A stretch of 44,495 nt of DNA from an uncultured Sutterella sp. (lineage in GTDB: Bacteria; Pseudomonadota; Gammaproteobacteria; Burkholderiales; Burkholderiaceae_F): the NCBI GenBank assembly GCA_900542195.1, contig UQNA01000019.1, forward strand, positions 1 through 44,495, written 5' to 3'. Positions 1-7,365 of the stretch are shown here, one piece after another. The notes below the pieces were generated by a model. It saw nothing but the letters and a program-made list of their open reading frames with translations, made no database searches and was not told the DNA's origin. The position numbers and the translations under genes were made by a program. The first letter of the stretch is position 1, and each line of letters starts with the position of its first letter.

Positions 1-139
1 TGCCGGTTAATTGTCTGACTTCAGTCCCTGCTCTTTTTGCACGCTTTAAATCAGCTGCCAATTCAATAAGATAATCAATTTCAGCCGGTGTGTGGTTTAC
101 CAGGCTCAATAAGCTGCGGTTCTTTAAACTTGATGGCAT
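1..139 (-). CDS. argF: Ornithine carbamoyltransferase, N-terminal part (runs off left edge)
   Basis: The first 46 codons are present. The protein starts MPSSLKNRSLLSLVNHTPAE and continues with IDYLIELAADLKRAKRAG, the opening helix pattern of ornithine carbamoyltransferases (family form: LLxLxDFTPxEixxLLxLAaxLKxxKxxG). The enzyme makes citrulline from ornithine and carbamoyl phosphate in the cytoplasm. Its position 48 bases after carB, the gene that supplies carbamoyl phosphate, supports the call. The start is fixed by a GAGGA ribosome binding site at 147-151, seven bases before the ATG. The catalytic STRTR loop and everything beyond lie outside the window. Aspartate carbamoyltransferase is the main alternative, but the N-terminal residues fit the ornithine enzyme better. 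Confidence 0.82.
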   Translation of the reverse strand, partial: MPSSLKNRSLLSLVNHTPAEIDYLIELAADLKRAKRAGTEVRQLTG

Positions 140-146
140 GGGTATA

Positions 147-175
147 TCCTCTTTTGAGGACGCAAGAGCGTCCTC
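147..175 (-). promoter_or_regulatory. Two mutually exclusive hairpins over the argF ribosome binding site
   Basis: On the minus strand GAGGACGC (175-168) pairs with GCGTCCTC (163-156) around a 4-base loop. The last five bases of that arm, TCCTC (160-156), can instead pair with GAGGA (151-147), which is the argF Shine-Dalgarno sequence. Only one of the two can form at a time. The 8-bp hairpin would free the site and the 5-bp hairpin would hide it. The carB stop codon lies 12 bases upstream of the first arm, so a ribosome finishing carB could influence the choice. The pairing is seen directly; the regulatory role is inferred. Confidence 0.4.
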
Positions 176-187
176 GATTAACAAAAA

Positions 188-3100
188 TTAAAGTCTGTCC
201 TTATGCAATTCCTGCAAGGAGTAAACATCCTGCTCGTGCATATGGCGAATACCTTCTACTACAGCTAATGCGTTAGCCATGGCGGTGTAGAAAGTCACAT
301 GGTTCGATAGGCTCGCAATACGGATTGCGGAAGCATCCGCAATTTCAGTGGTATTTTCAGCGGCGACGGCAATAACCATTTGAATTGTGCCGTTCTTCAA
401 TTCATCCACAACGTTCGGACGGCCTTCGGAAACCTTATTCACGATTTCGCACTTATAACCGGAATCCTGAATTACTTTAGCCGTTCCTCTTGTAGCAACA
501 AGCTTATATCCGGCTTCGGTAAATTGTCTGGCCAATTCCGGCAAACGAGGTTTGTCCGAATCCTTAACGGAAATAAACACCGTTCCGGAACGAGGGATGG
601 CAGAGTCAGCTCCTAACTGGCTCTTAAACAAAGCCTGTCCGAAAGACTGACCAACACCCATTACCTCACCGGTAGACCTCATTTCCGGCCCAAGAACCGG
701 ATCAACGCCCAAGAACTTGGCAAACGGGAATACGGCCTCTTTAACGCTGTAGTGGTCCAGTTCGACTTCAACCGGCTTGCCCTGTTCTTCTAATGTCTGA
801 CCGACCATGCAACGGGCTGCAATTTTGGCTAGCTGCTGGCCGGTAGATTTAGAAACAAAGGGAACGGTTCTGGAAGCTCTCGGATTGACCTCAAGAACAT
901 AAATTTCCGGATGATCGGTAAAGGCATTCTGAATGGCAAATTGAACATTCATCAATCCAACCACATTCAGTGCTTTTGCCATAACGCGAGTCTGACGCTT
1001 AACTTCCTCCACAATCTTCGGATCTAAAGAATACGGAGGAATGGAGCAAGCGGAGTCACCGGAGTGGACGCCTGCCTGTTCGATATGCTGCATTACGCCG
1101 CCGATTCTTACTTCATTGCCGTCTGAGACCGCATCAATGTCCATTTCGACTGCGTCATCCAGGAATCTGTCGAGAAGCACCGGAGAATCAAAAGTAACCT
1201 TAATAGCTTCTCTCATGTAACGTTCAAGAGAGCTTCTTTCATGAACGATATCCATGGCCCGGCCGCCGAGAACGTAACTTGGACGAACGACGAGGGGATA
1301 GCCGATTTCTTCAGCCATTCTGATAGCCTCATCTTCGGTTCTAGCCGTTCTGTTAGGCGGCTGACGAAGTCCCAATTGCTGGAGAAGATGCTGGAACCTC
1401 TCACGGTCCTCAGCAATATCGATGGAGTCAGGTGTTGTTCCGATAATCTTGACGCCGTTAGCTTCGAGAGCACGAGCCAATTTCAGCGGAGTTTGTCCGC
1501 CGTACTGAACGATAACGCCTTCTGGTTTTTCGATATTGATAATCTCCAGCACATCTTCGAGAGTGACAGGTTCGAAATAGAGTCTGTCGCTGGTATCGTA
1601 GTCAGTAGAGACTGTTTCCGGATTGCAGTTGACCATGATGGTCTCATAGCCGTCTTCGCGGAGAGCCATTGCAGCGTGTACGCAGCAGTAATCGAATTCG
1701 ATACCTTGTCCGATTCTGTTAGGACCGCCGCCGAGCACCATGATCTTGCGGCGGTTTGTCGGATTCGCTTCATTTTCTTCCTCGTAAGTGGAGTACATGT
1801 AAGCGGTATCCGTCGGGAATTCTCCGGCACAAGTATCAACACGCTTGTAAACGGGGCGAATGCCCAAAGAATGGCGATAGTTTCTGACATCGTCTTCTTT
1901 AACATTAAGAAGCTTAGCCAGTCTTCTGTCAGAGAATCCTTTTCTCTTCAAGAAGTACATTTCGTCTTTGGTAATCTGATCCAAAGAAGTTTCTTTGATT
2001 CTTCCTTCGATATCTACCAATTCTTTAATCTGAGCGAGGAACCACGGGTCGATCTTTGTCGCGTGGTAGGCATCGGTGACGCTGTAGCCGAGACGGAAAG
2101 CATCTGCCAAATACCATAATCTTTCAGGTCCGGGTTCGCTGATTTCGTGATGGATGGTTGTTCTGTCGGTTGAAATCTCATTAAGCCCGTCTTTACCTGT
2201 TTCCAAGCCTCTCAATGCTTTTTGGAGAGATTCTTGGAAAGTACGGCCGATGGCCATGACTTCACCGACGGACTTCATTTGCGTAGTCAAGCGCTTATCT
2301 GCTTTCGGGAATTTTTCAAAAGCAAAACGAGGAGCTTTGACGACGACATAGTCAATAGTCGGCTCGAAAGATGCCGGAGTTAAACCGCCGGTGATATCGT
2401 TTTTCAATTCATCCAAGGTATAACCGACGGCTAATTTCGCTGCGATCTTCGCAATCGGGAACCCGGTTGCTTTAGATGCTAAAGCGGAAGAGCGGGAAAC
2501 ACGAGGATTCATTTCGATGACAACCAAGCGGCCGTCTTTGGGATTGACTGCGAACTGAACGTTAGATCCGCCGGTGTCTACACCGATTTCCCGAAGAATG
2601 GCGATAGAGGCGTCACGCATGATCTGATATTCCTTATCAGTCAGCGTTTGGGCCGGGGCAACGGTAATAGAGTCACCGGTGTGAATGCCCATCGGATCTA
2701 AGTTTTCAATGGAACAAACGATGATGCAGTTATCCTTAGAATCGCGGACGACTTCCATCTCATACTCTTTCCAACCGAGAAGAGACTCTTCAATCAAAAG
2801 TTCGTGAGTCGGAGACAATTCCAAACCGCGTGTGCAAATCTGCACGAACTCTTCCATGTTGTAAGCAATTCCGCCGCCGGAGCCTCCGAGTGTAAAACTC
2901 GGACGGATAATGGCAGGGAATCCGATCTTAGACTGAACCTTAAGAGCTTCGTCCAAGGAGTAAGCGATTCCGGAGCGGGCGCTTCCGAGACCGAGCTTAT
3001 CCATCGCTTCTTTGAATTTCAAACGATCTTCGGCCTTTTCAATAGCGGCCGGAGAAGCACCGATAAGTTCGATGCCGTATTTTTCCAAAACACCGGATTT

Positions 3101-3409
3101 AGAAAGTTCCATGGCGCAGTTCAATGCTGTCTGACCGCCCATGGTCGGAAGAATGGCATCCGGTCTTTCTTTTTCAATAATTTTCTCTAAGACAGCCGGA
3201 GTAATCGGTTCGATATAAGTTGCATCGGCTGTCTGAGGGTCAGTCATAATGGTCGCCGGATTGCTGTTGACCAAAATAACTCGATAGCCCTCTTCTCTTA
3301 AAGCTTTACAAGCCTGAGCACCTGAATAGTCGAACTCACAGGCTTGGCCGATCACGATAGGACCGGCACCGATGATAAGAATAGACTTAATGTCTGTGCG
3401 CTTTGGCAT
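188..3409 (-). CDS. carB: Carbamoyl-phosphate synthase large subunit
   Basis: 1073 residues, full family length. It uses ammonia from CarA, bicarbonate and two ATP to make carbamoyl phosphate for arginine and pyrimidines. The N-terminus MPKRTDIKSILIIGAGPIVI is diagnostic. Two homologous ATP-grasp halves are visible: the first with QACEFDYSGAQACKAL and GGSGGGIAYN, the second, from about residue 555, with GGGPNRIGQGIEFDYCCVHA and VVRPSYVLGGRAM. An MGS-like allosteric domain occupies roughly the last 140 residues, where UMP and ornithine act in the E. coli enzyme. It follows gmhA by 13 bases, with an AAGGA ribosome binding site there, and precedes argF. The long open frames on the opposite strand (for example 1241-2119) are shadows. 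Confidence 0.98.
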   Translation of the reverse strand: MPKRTDIKSILIIGAGPIVIGQACEFDYSGAQACKALREEGYRVILVNSNPATIMTDPQTADATYIEPITPAVLEKIIEKERPDAILPTMGGQTALNCAMELSKSGVLEKYGIELIGASPAAIEKAEDRLKFKEAMDKLGLGSARSGIAYSLDEALKVQSKIGFPAIIRPSFTLGGSGGGIAYNMEEFVQICTRGLELSPTHELLIEESLLGWKEYEMEVVRDSKDNCIIVCSIENLDPMGIHTGDSITVAPAQTLTDKEYQIMRDASIAILREIGVDTGGSNVQFAVNPKDGRLVVIEMNPRVSRSSALASKATGFPIAKIAAKLAVGYTLDELKNDITGGLTPASFEPTIDYVVVKAPRFAFEKFPKADKRLTTQMKSVGEVMAIGRTFQESLQKALRGLETGKDGLNEISTDRTTIHHEISEPGPERLWYLADAFRLGYSVTDAYHATKIDPWFLAQIKELVDIEGRIKETSLDQITKDEMYFLKRKGFSDRRLAKLLNVKEDDVRNYRHSLGIRPVYKRVDTCAGEFPTDTAYMYSTYEEENEANPTNRRKIMVLGGGPNRIGQGIEFDYCCVHAAMALREDGYETIMVNCNPETVSTDYDTSDRLYFEPVTLEDVLEIINIEKPEGVIVQYGGQTPLKLARALEANGVKIIGTTPDSIDIAEDRERFQHLLQQLGLRQPPNRTARTEDEAIRMAEEIGYPLVVRPSYVLGGRAMDIVHERSSLERYMREAIKVTFDSPVLLDRFLDDAVEMDIDAVSDGNEVRIGGVMQHIEQAGVHSGDSACSIPPYSLDPKIVEEVKRQTRVMAKALNVVGLMNVQFAIQNAFTDHPEIYVLEVNPRASRTVPFVSKSTGQQLAKIAARCMVGQTLEEQGKPVEVELDHYSVKEAVFPFAKFLGVDPVLGPEMRSTGEVMGVGQSFGQALFKSQLGADSAIPRSGTVFISVKDSDKPRLPELARQFTEAGYKLVATRGTAKVIQDSGYKCEIVNKVSEGRPNVVDELKNGTIQMVIAVAAENTTEIADASAIRIASLSNHVTFYTAMANALAVVEGIRHMHEQDVYSLQELHKDRL

Positions 3410-3422
3410 AATTTTCTATTCC

Positions 3423-4016
3423 TTAATTCTTTGCTGAGGCTAATCCGCCTTCGATTAATTCGATAAGAATGTGAATGACCTTAATATGCAGTTCCTGAAC
3501 TCTGTCGGCGAATCGTCCGCCGGGAGTTACGACAGCGACATCAGCCAATCTGCAAATCTGACTGTCAGGCTTTCCTGTTAAAGCAACGACCTTGATCCCG
3601 AGCTTACGGGCTTCTTCGGCGGCTCTTACCACGTTTTTACTTGTACCGCTGGTAGTGATGGCGAGAAGAACATCACCTTTTCTACCGACAGCTCTCAAGT
3701 AGCGAGAGAAGACTTCTTCGTAACCGTAGTCGTTACCAACACAAGACATATGCGAAGGGTCGCTCATAGATACCGCTCCGATAGGGTCGCGATCTAAGCG
3801 GAATCGACCGGAAAGTTCTTCAGCAAAGTGCATAGAATCACATAGGGAGCCTCCATTGCCGCAAGAGAGAATCTTTCCTCCGTGTTTGAGCGATTCAATC
3901 ATTACCTGAGCTGCTCTCACAATCTCCTGCTGAACACTTTCATTTGCAACGAGATTATCAAGTGCCTCTTTTGCCTCAGCTAACGCTGTTTTGACTGTAT
4001 CTAACTGGCTTGTCAT
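3423..4016 (-). CDS. gmhA: Sedoheptulose-7-phosphate isomerase (phosphoheptose isomerase)
   Basis: 197 residues, a single SIS domain. It converts sedoheptulose 7-phosphate to D-glycero-D-manno-heptose 7-phosphate, the first step of LPS inner-core heptose synthesis, in the cytoplasm as a tetramer. It aligns along its length with E. coli GmhA (192 aa) through SCGNGGSLCDSMHFAEELSG, DYGYEEVFSRY, TTSGTSKNVV and ADRVQELHIKVIHILIELIE. The active-site metal ligands of the E. coli enzyme (H61, E65, Q172, H180) correspond to H63, E67, Q174 and H182, all conserved. The carA stop is one base upstream of its ATG and carB follows 13 bases later, so it is very probably translated with carAB. A heptose gene between carA and carB is unexpected. 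Confidence 0.93.
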   Translation of the reverse strand: MTSQLDTVKTALAEAKEALDNLVANESVQQEIVRAAQVMIESLKHGGKILSCGNGGSLCDSMHFAEELSGRFRLDRDPIGAVSMSDPSHMSCVGNDYGYEEVFSRYLRAVGRKGDVLLAITTSGTSKNVVRAAEEARKLGIKVVALTGKPDSQICRLADVAVVTPGGRFADRVQELHIKVIHILIELIEGGLASAKN

Positions 4017-4017
4017 C

Positions 4018-5205
4018 TTAATTTTTTGCCTGCTTAATAAGGTCTAAGAAGCGATCAAAGAGATCTTGAATGTCATGAGGTCCGGGACTGGCTTCAGGGT
4101 GTCCCTGGAAGCAGAAGACGGGAGCATCTGTCAGTTCAAAACCTTGCAAGGAACCGTCAAACAAAGATTTATGGGTAACTTTGGCATTTGCCGGAAGCGT
4201 TTTTTCATCGACCATGAAACCGTGGTTCTGGCTGGTGATATATACCTTATTGGTTTTAACATCAACGACAGGATGGTTTGCGCCGTGATGACCGAATTTC
4301 ATCTTCCGAGTGTCTCCGCCGCAGGCCAGACCAAGAATCTGATGACCTAAGCAAATACCGAATAAAGGAAGTTTTGCTTCAATAGCTTTTTTCGCTACTT
4401 CAATAGCGTATTCGCAAGGTGCAGGGTCTCCGGGACCGTTAGATAAGAAGATACCGTCCGGATTCAATGCCATTGCTTCTTCGAAGGTCGTTTGAGCCGG
4501 CACAACGGTAACTTTGATGCCGCGATCGGCCAACAGACGAAGGATATTTTCTTTAATGCCGAAATCCCAAGCAACAACTCGGTAAGGATAGGCATCTAAG
4601 TGTCTCATGCCCGGGCGTCCCCAACCATTATCAATTTGCCAAGTGCCCTCGGACCATTGATATCGGTAATCACTTGTCACCACTTTGGCCAAATCCTGGC
4701 CGTTCATCACAGGGGCATCGGCAGCAGCTTTGCGGGCTGCGTCAAGTTCTTCGTCCGTGAGCTTTCCTTCTGAGGCTGCGACAATACAGCCGGGTTGAGC
4801 CCCTTTAGTACGAAGAATACGGGTTAAACGTCGGGTATCAATATCGGCAATAGAAACAATTCCATGCTGTTTCAAATACTCTCCGAGACTTCTCTGACTT
4901 CTCCAATTAGAAACTACAGAAGATTCGTCACGGATAATCAAACCGCTTGCAAAGATGGTTCGGGATTCTGCGTCGTCCTGATTGACGCCTACATTGCCGA
5001 TATGCGGATAAGTGAGGGTAACGAGCTGACCCTTGTAAGAAGGATCCGTGAGAATTTCTTGATAACCGGTCATTGCAGTGTTGAAAACGACTTCACCAAT
5101 CGTCATACCAGGAACACCGATAGACCTTCCTTTAAAAACAGCTCCGTCCGCAAGCACTAAGGCAGCTTCAGGTCGGGTGTCATTAATTAATTTGTTATTC
5201 ACCAT
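4018..5205 (-). CDS. carA: Carbamoyl-phosphate synthase small (glutaminase) subunit
   Basis: 395 residues. It hydrolyses glutamine and passes ammonia to CarB. An N-terminal CPSase small-chain domain (about 14-150, with GEVVFNTAMTGYQEILTDPS) is followed by a class I glutamine amidotransferase domain (about 208-390). The catalytic triad is visible: Cys285 in LFGICLGHQ, and His369 and Glu371 in QGHPEASPGPHD. First gene of the carA-gmhA-carB-argF run. The start is slightly uncertain: GGAG lies only two bases before the ATG, while the second codon, GTG, has a more usual five-base spacing to the same GGAG. Either start gives essentially the same protein. Confidence 0.97.
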   Translation of the reverse strand: MVNNKLINDTRPEAALVLADGAVFKGRSIGVPGMTIGEVVFNTAMTGYQEILTDPSYKGQLVTLTYPHIGNVGVNQDDAESRTIFASGLIIRDESSVVSNWRSQRSLGEYLKQHGIVSIADIDTRRLTRILRTKGAQPGCIVAASEGKLTDEELDAARKAAADAPVMNGQDLAKVVTSDYRYQWSEGTWQIDNGWGRPGMRHLDAYPYRVVAWDFGIKENILRLLADRGIKVTVVPAQTTFEEAMALNPDGIFLSNGPGDPAPCEYAIEVAKKAIEAKLPLFGICLGHQILGLACGGDTRKMKFGHHGANHPVVDVKTNKVYITSQNHGFMVDEKTLPANAKVTHKSLFDGSLQGFELTDAPVFCFQGHPEASPGPHDIQDLFDRFLDLIKQAKN

Positions 5206-5305
5206 GACTCCGTAATGCCACCGAGACGCCGTTTCGGTCCCGGTCGCAGGATAAAAATATTTTGTTAAAGTTCATAGGGCACAGGGATGCCTTATAAACC
5301 TTTCG

Positions 5306-5311
5306 ATTATA
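5306..5311 (-). promoter_or_regulatory. Candidate -10 box for the carA operon
   Basis: A perfect TATAAT on the minus strand, which would start transcription near 5299 and give a leader of about 95 bases before carA. No good -35 hexamer sits 16-18 bases upstream, so an activator or a weak promoter is possible. Nothing else in 5206-5502 is recognisable apart from short imperfect dyads near 5220-5236. Confidence 0.4.
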
Positions 5312-5502
5312 TCAATGGGTCCCTCCTAACCCTTTTTCTCGACTAAGAATTTTCCCGAGACCTTTGCAGGTTAATCACTCCACGTTTTCCCAGCGGGGAG
5401 AGGCGGTAAGAGACCCAATTTTGTTGCTGACATACTGAAAGAGTTTCTCTAAGTTTTAGAATTAAAAGATTGGTTTCTATCTTGATAAAAGACAAAATAA
5501 TC

Positions 5503-6444
5503 ATGAATCAGTTACAAGCTTTATCTCAGTACACGACTATTGTTGCCGACACCGGTGATATTGACTCCATTGCCAAAATTCAACCTCAGGATGCAACTAC
5601 TAATCCTTCTCTTATTCTTAAAGCTGCGAAAAACCCGGCTTATAAAAAATTACTTCTTCGAGCTGTTCAAGAAGGCAAAGATATTGAAGATGCTGCAGAT
5701 CGAGTTCTCGTCAACTTCGGAACTGAAATTCTGAAATACGTCCGCGGAAGAGTCTCGACCGAAGTCGATGCACGCCTGTCTTTCGATACTGACAAAACTG
5801 TTGAAAAAGCCAGAAAGCTGATTTCGCTTTACAAAGAAGCCGGAGTCGATCCTGACAGAGTACTAATCAAGATCGCCGCTACTTGGGAGGGAGTGCAGGC
5901 AGCAAAGATTCTGCAGGCTGAAGACATCCACTGCAACTTGACGTTAATTTTTTCCGTCGTGCAAGCAGAAATAGCTTCCCAAGCAGGAGCCACTCTAATT
6001 TCACCTTTTGTCGGCCGCATATATGACTGGCATAAAAAGAATGCCGGAGCTGACTGGGATGAAGAAGCCAACAAAGGTGAACAAGATCCCGGAGTTAAGA
6101 GCGTCAAATTAATTTTTGAAAGACTCAAGGGTGTTGGGTCTAAGACAGAAATTATGGGAGCAAGCTTTAGAAATAAAGAACAGATTCTTGCTCTTGCCGG
6201 CTGCGATTTACTGACCATTTCTCCCGCTTTAATTTCAGAGTTGGAAAATTGTTCTGCTCCGGTCGAACAGAGAATCTTCAAAGAAGCAGTCCCTTCATTG
6301 AAATGCGAAGAAATCAGCCACGCTAATTTCCTCTTTACAATGTGCGCAGACAAAATGGCAACTGAAAAGCTTAACGAAGGAATTTGTGCTTTCGTAGCCG
6401 ATACCTTAAAGCTGAAAGAATTGCTCTTAACGCTGCAGGATTAA
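5503..6444 (+). CDS. tal: Transaldolase
   Basis: 313 residues from this ATG, matching the class I TalB-type length (E. coli 317). It moves a dihydroxyacetone unit from sedoheptulose 7-phosphate to glyceraldehyde 3-phosphate in the non-oxidative pentose phosphate pathway. Diagnostic stretches are LSQYTTIVADTGDI, QPQDATTNPSLILKAA and the Schiff-base Lys123 in RVLIKIAATWEG, followed by CNLTLIFS and ISPFVGRI. The frame is open back to a TTG at 5470, but the protein family begins at this ATG (MNQLQALSQYTT), so the upstream 11 codons are excluded. The ribosome binding site is weak. Sedoheptulose 7-phosphate is also the substrate of GmhA, encoded divergently 1.5 kb away. Confidence 0.95.
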   Translation: MNQLQALSQYTTIVADTGDIDSIAKIQPQDATTNPSLILKAAKNPAYKKLLLRAVQEGKDIEDAADRVLVNFGTEILKYVRGRVSTEVDARLSFDTDKTVEKARKLISLYKEAGVDPDRVLIKIAATWEGVQAAKILQAEDIHCNLTLIFSVVQAEIASQAGATLISPFVGRIYDWHKKNAGADWDEEANKGEQDPGVKSVKLIFERLKGVGSKTEIMGASFRNKEQILALAGCDLLTISPALISELENCSAPVEQRIFKEAVPSLKCEEISHANFLFTMCADKMATEKLNEGICAFVADTLKLKELLLTLQD

Positions 6445-6465
6445 TTTATTTAATTGAGGAAAGAT

Positions 6466-7098
6466 ATGTTTCCAGCTGATATGAAGGGGTCCCTTTTTCT
6501 GGTATCCGCACCGAGCGGAGCCGGAAAGTCCTCTTTAGTCAATGCACTTTTAGAAAAAGTTAAAGGCATTGAACTTTCCATTTCTACAACGACCCGCGCT
6601 CCGCGTCCGGGTGAAGTCGACGGCCGCGAATACAACTTCACAACCGTTGAAAAATTTCTAGAAGCTAAAGAAAAAGGAGAATTCCTTGAATCCGCATTGG
6701 TTCACGGAAACTACTACGGCACCAGCAAAAAGTGGATTGAAGACAAAATGAAGGAAGGAACCGACGTTCTTCTTGAAATCGACTGGCAAGGCGCCTTCCA
6801 GGTTAGGGATATCTTCCCTGAAGCGGTAACAATTTTTATCCTTCCTCCTTCCATCAAGTCGTTGGAGGAAAGGCTCCATAAGCGCGGACAGGACTCCGAA
6901 GACACTATTACACGCAGACTGTTGGGTGCAGGTGCTGAAATGGTGCATGCTAAGGACTTCCAGTTCGTTATAATTAATGAAGTTTTTGAAACGGCTCTTG
7001 ATGAGTTCCGTTCTGTCGTTATCGGAAGCAGACTTCGCTTTAAGAAGCAGTATGCTCGCCGGACTGATGTTTTCATTCAGCTTGGTATCCCAAGCTAA
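6466..7098 (+). CDS. gmk: Guanylate kinase
   Basis: 210 residues. It phosphorylates GMP to GDP with ATP. The P-loop APSGAGKSS is at residues 15-23, the GMP-binding stretch TTRAPRPGEVDGREYNF follows, and LEIDWQGAFQVR, FILPPS and RGQDSEDTITRR (lid) complete the fold. I chose ATG 6466 because GAGGA (6456-6460) lies five bases upstream; a TTG at 6454 extends the frame but overlaps that site. It is 21 bases downstream of tal and starts the gmk-rpoZ-spoT run common in betaproteobacteria. In other bacteria its activity is inhibited by (p)ppGpp, which spoT, two genes on, makes and degrades. Confidence 0.96.
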   Translation: MFPADMKGSLFLVSAPSGAGKSSLVNALLEKVKGIELSISTTTRAPRPGEVDGREYNFTTVEKFLEAKEKGEFLESALVHGNYYGTSKKWIEDKMKEGTDVLLEIDWQGAFQVRDIFPEAVTIFILPPSIKSLEERLHKRGQDSEDTITRRLLGAGAEMVHAKDFQFVIINEVFETALDEFRSVVIGSRLRFKKQYARRTDVFIQLGIPS

Positions 7099-7120
7099 TT
7101 TTTATTGGACTATTGATTAA

Positions 7121-7321
7121 ATGGCACGTATCACCGTTGAAGATTGTTTAAAAAAGATCCCTAACCGTTTCCAAATGGTTTTGGTAGCAGCATGCAGAGC
7201 ACGTCAGTTGTCTCAAGGCCATGCTCCTAAGATTGAATGCAAGGATAAAGCCAGTGTTGCCGCTCTAAGAGAAATTGCTGAGGGCGTAACCGGTTTAGAG
7301 ATGCTCAATAAGATAAAGTAA
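7121..7321 (+). CDS. rpoZ: RNA polymerase omega subunit
   Basis: 66 residues, MARITVEDCLKKIPNRFQMV at the N-terminus, the standard omega signature, followed by ACRARQLSQG and an acidic/lysine region. Omega helps assemble the beta-prime subunit and forms part of a ppGpp site on RNA polymerase in proteobacteria. It lies between gmk and spoT with short gaps (22 and 44 bases), the usual arrangement. It is shorter than E. coli omega (91 aa), lacking most of the C-terminal tail, which is normal in beta-group bacteria. Confidence 0.96.
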   Translation: MARITVEDCLKKIPNRFQMVLVAACRARQLSQGHAPKIECKDKASVAALREIAEGVTGLEMLNKIK

Positions 7322-7365
7322 GACAATAAAACTAAACATCAAAAATTCAGCCAAGGGGATTATTC

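Noticed and set aside
88..276. Plus-strand frame across the argF start and carB end
   Set aside because: It overlaps two real minus-strand genes and the hairpins between them, and its sequence shows no protein-like features.
1241..2119. 292-codon open frame on the plus strand opposite carB
   Set aside because: It is a shadow of carB, whose conserved domains fill the other strand. It has no ribosome binding site and no recognisable protein features.
5470..5502. TTG-initiated N-terminal extension of transaldolase
   Set aside because: The family starts at the ATG at 5503; the extra residues match nothing in transaldolases.
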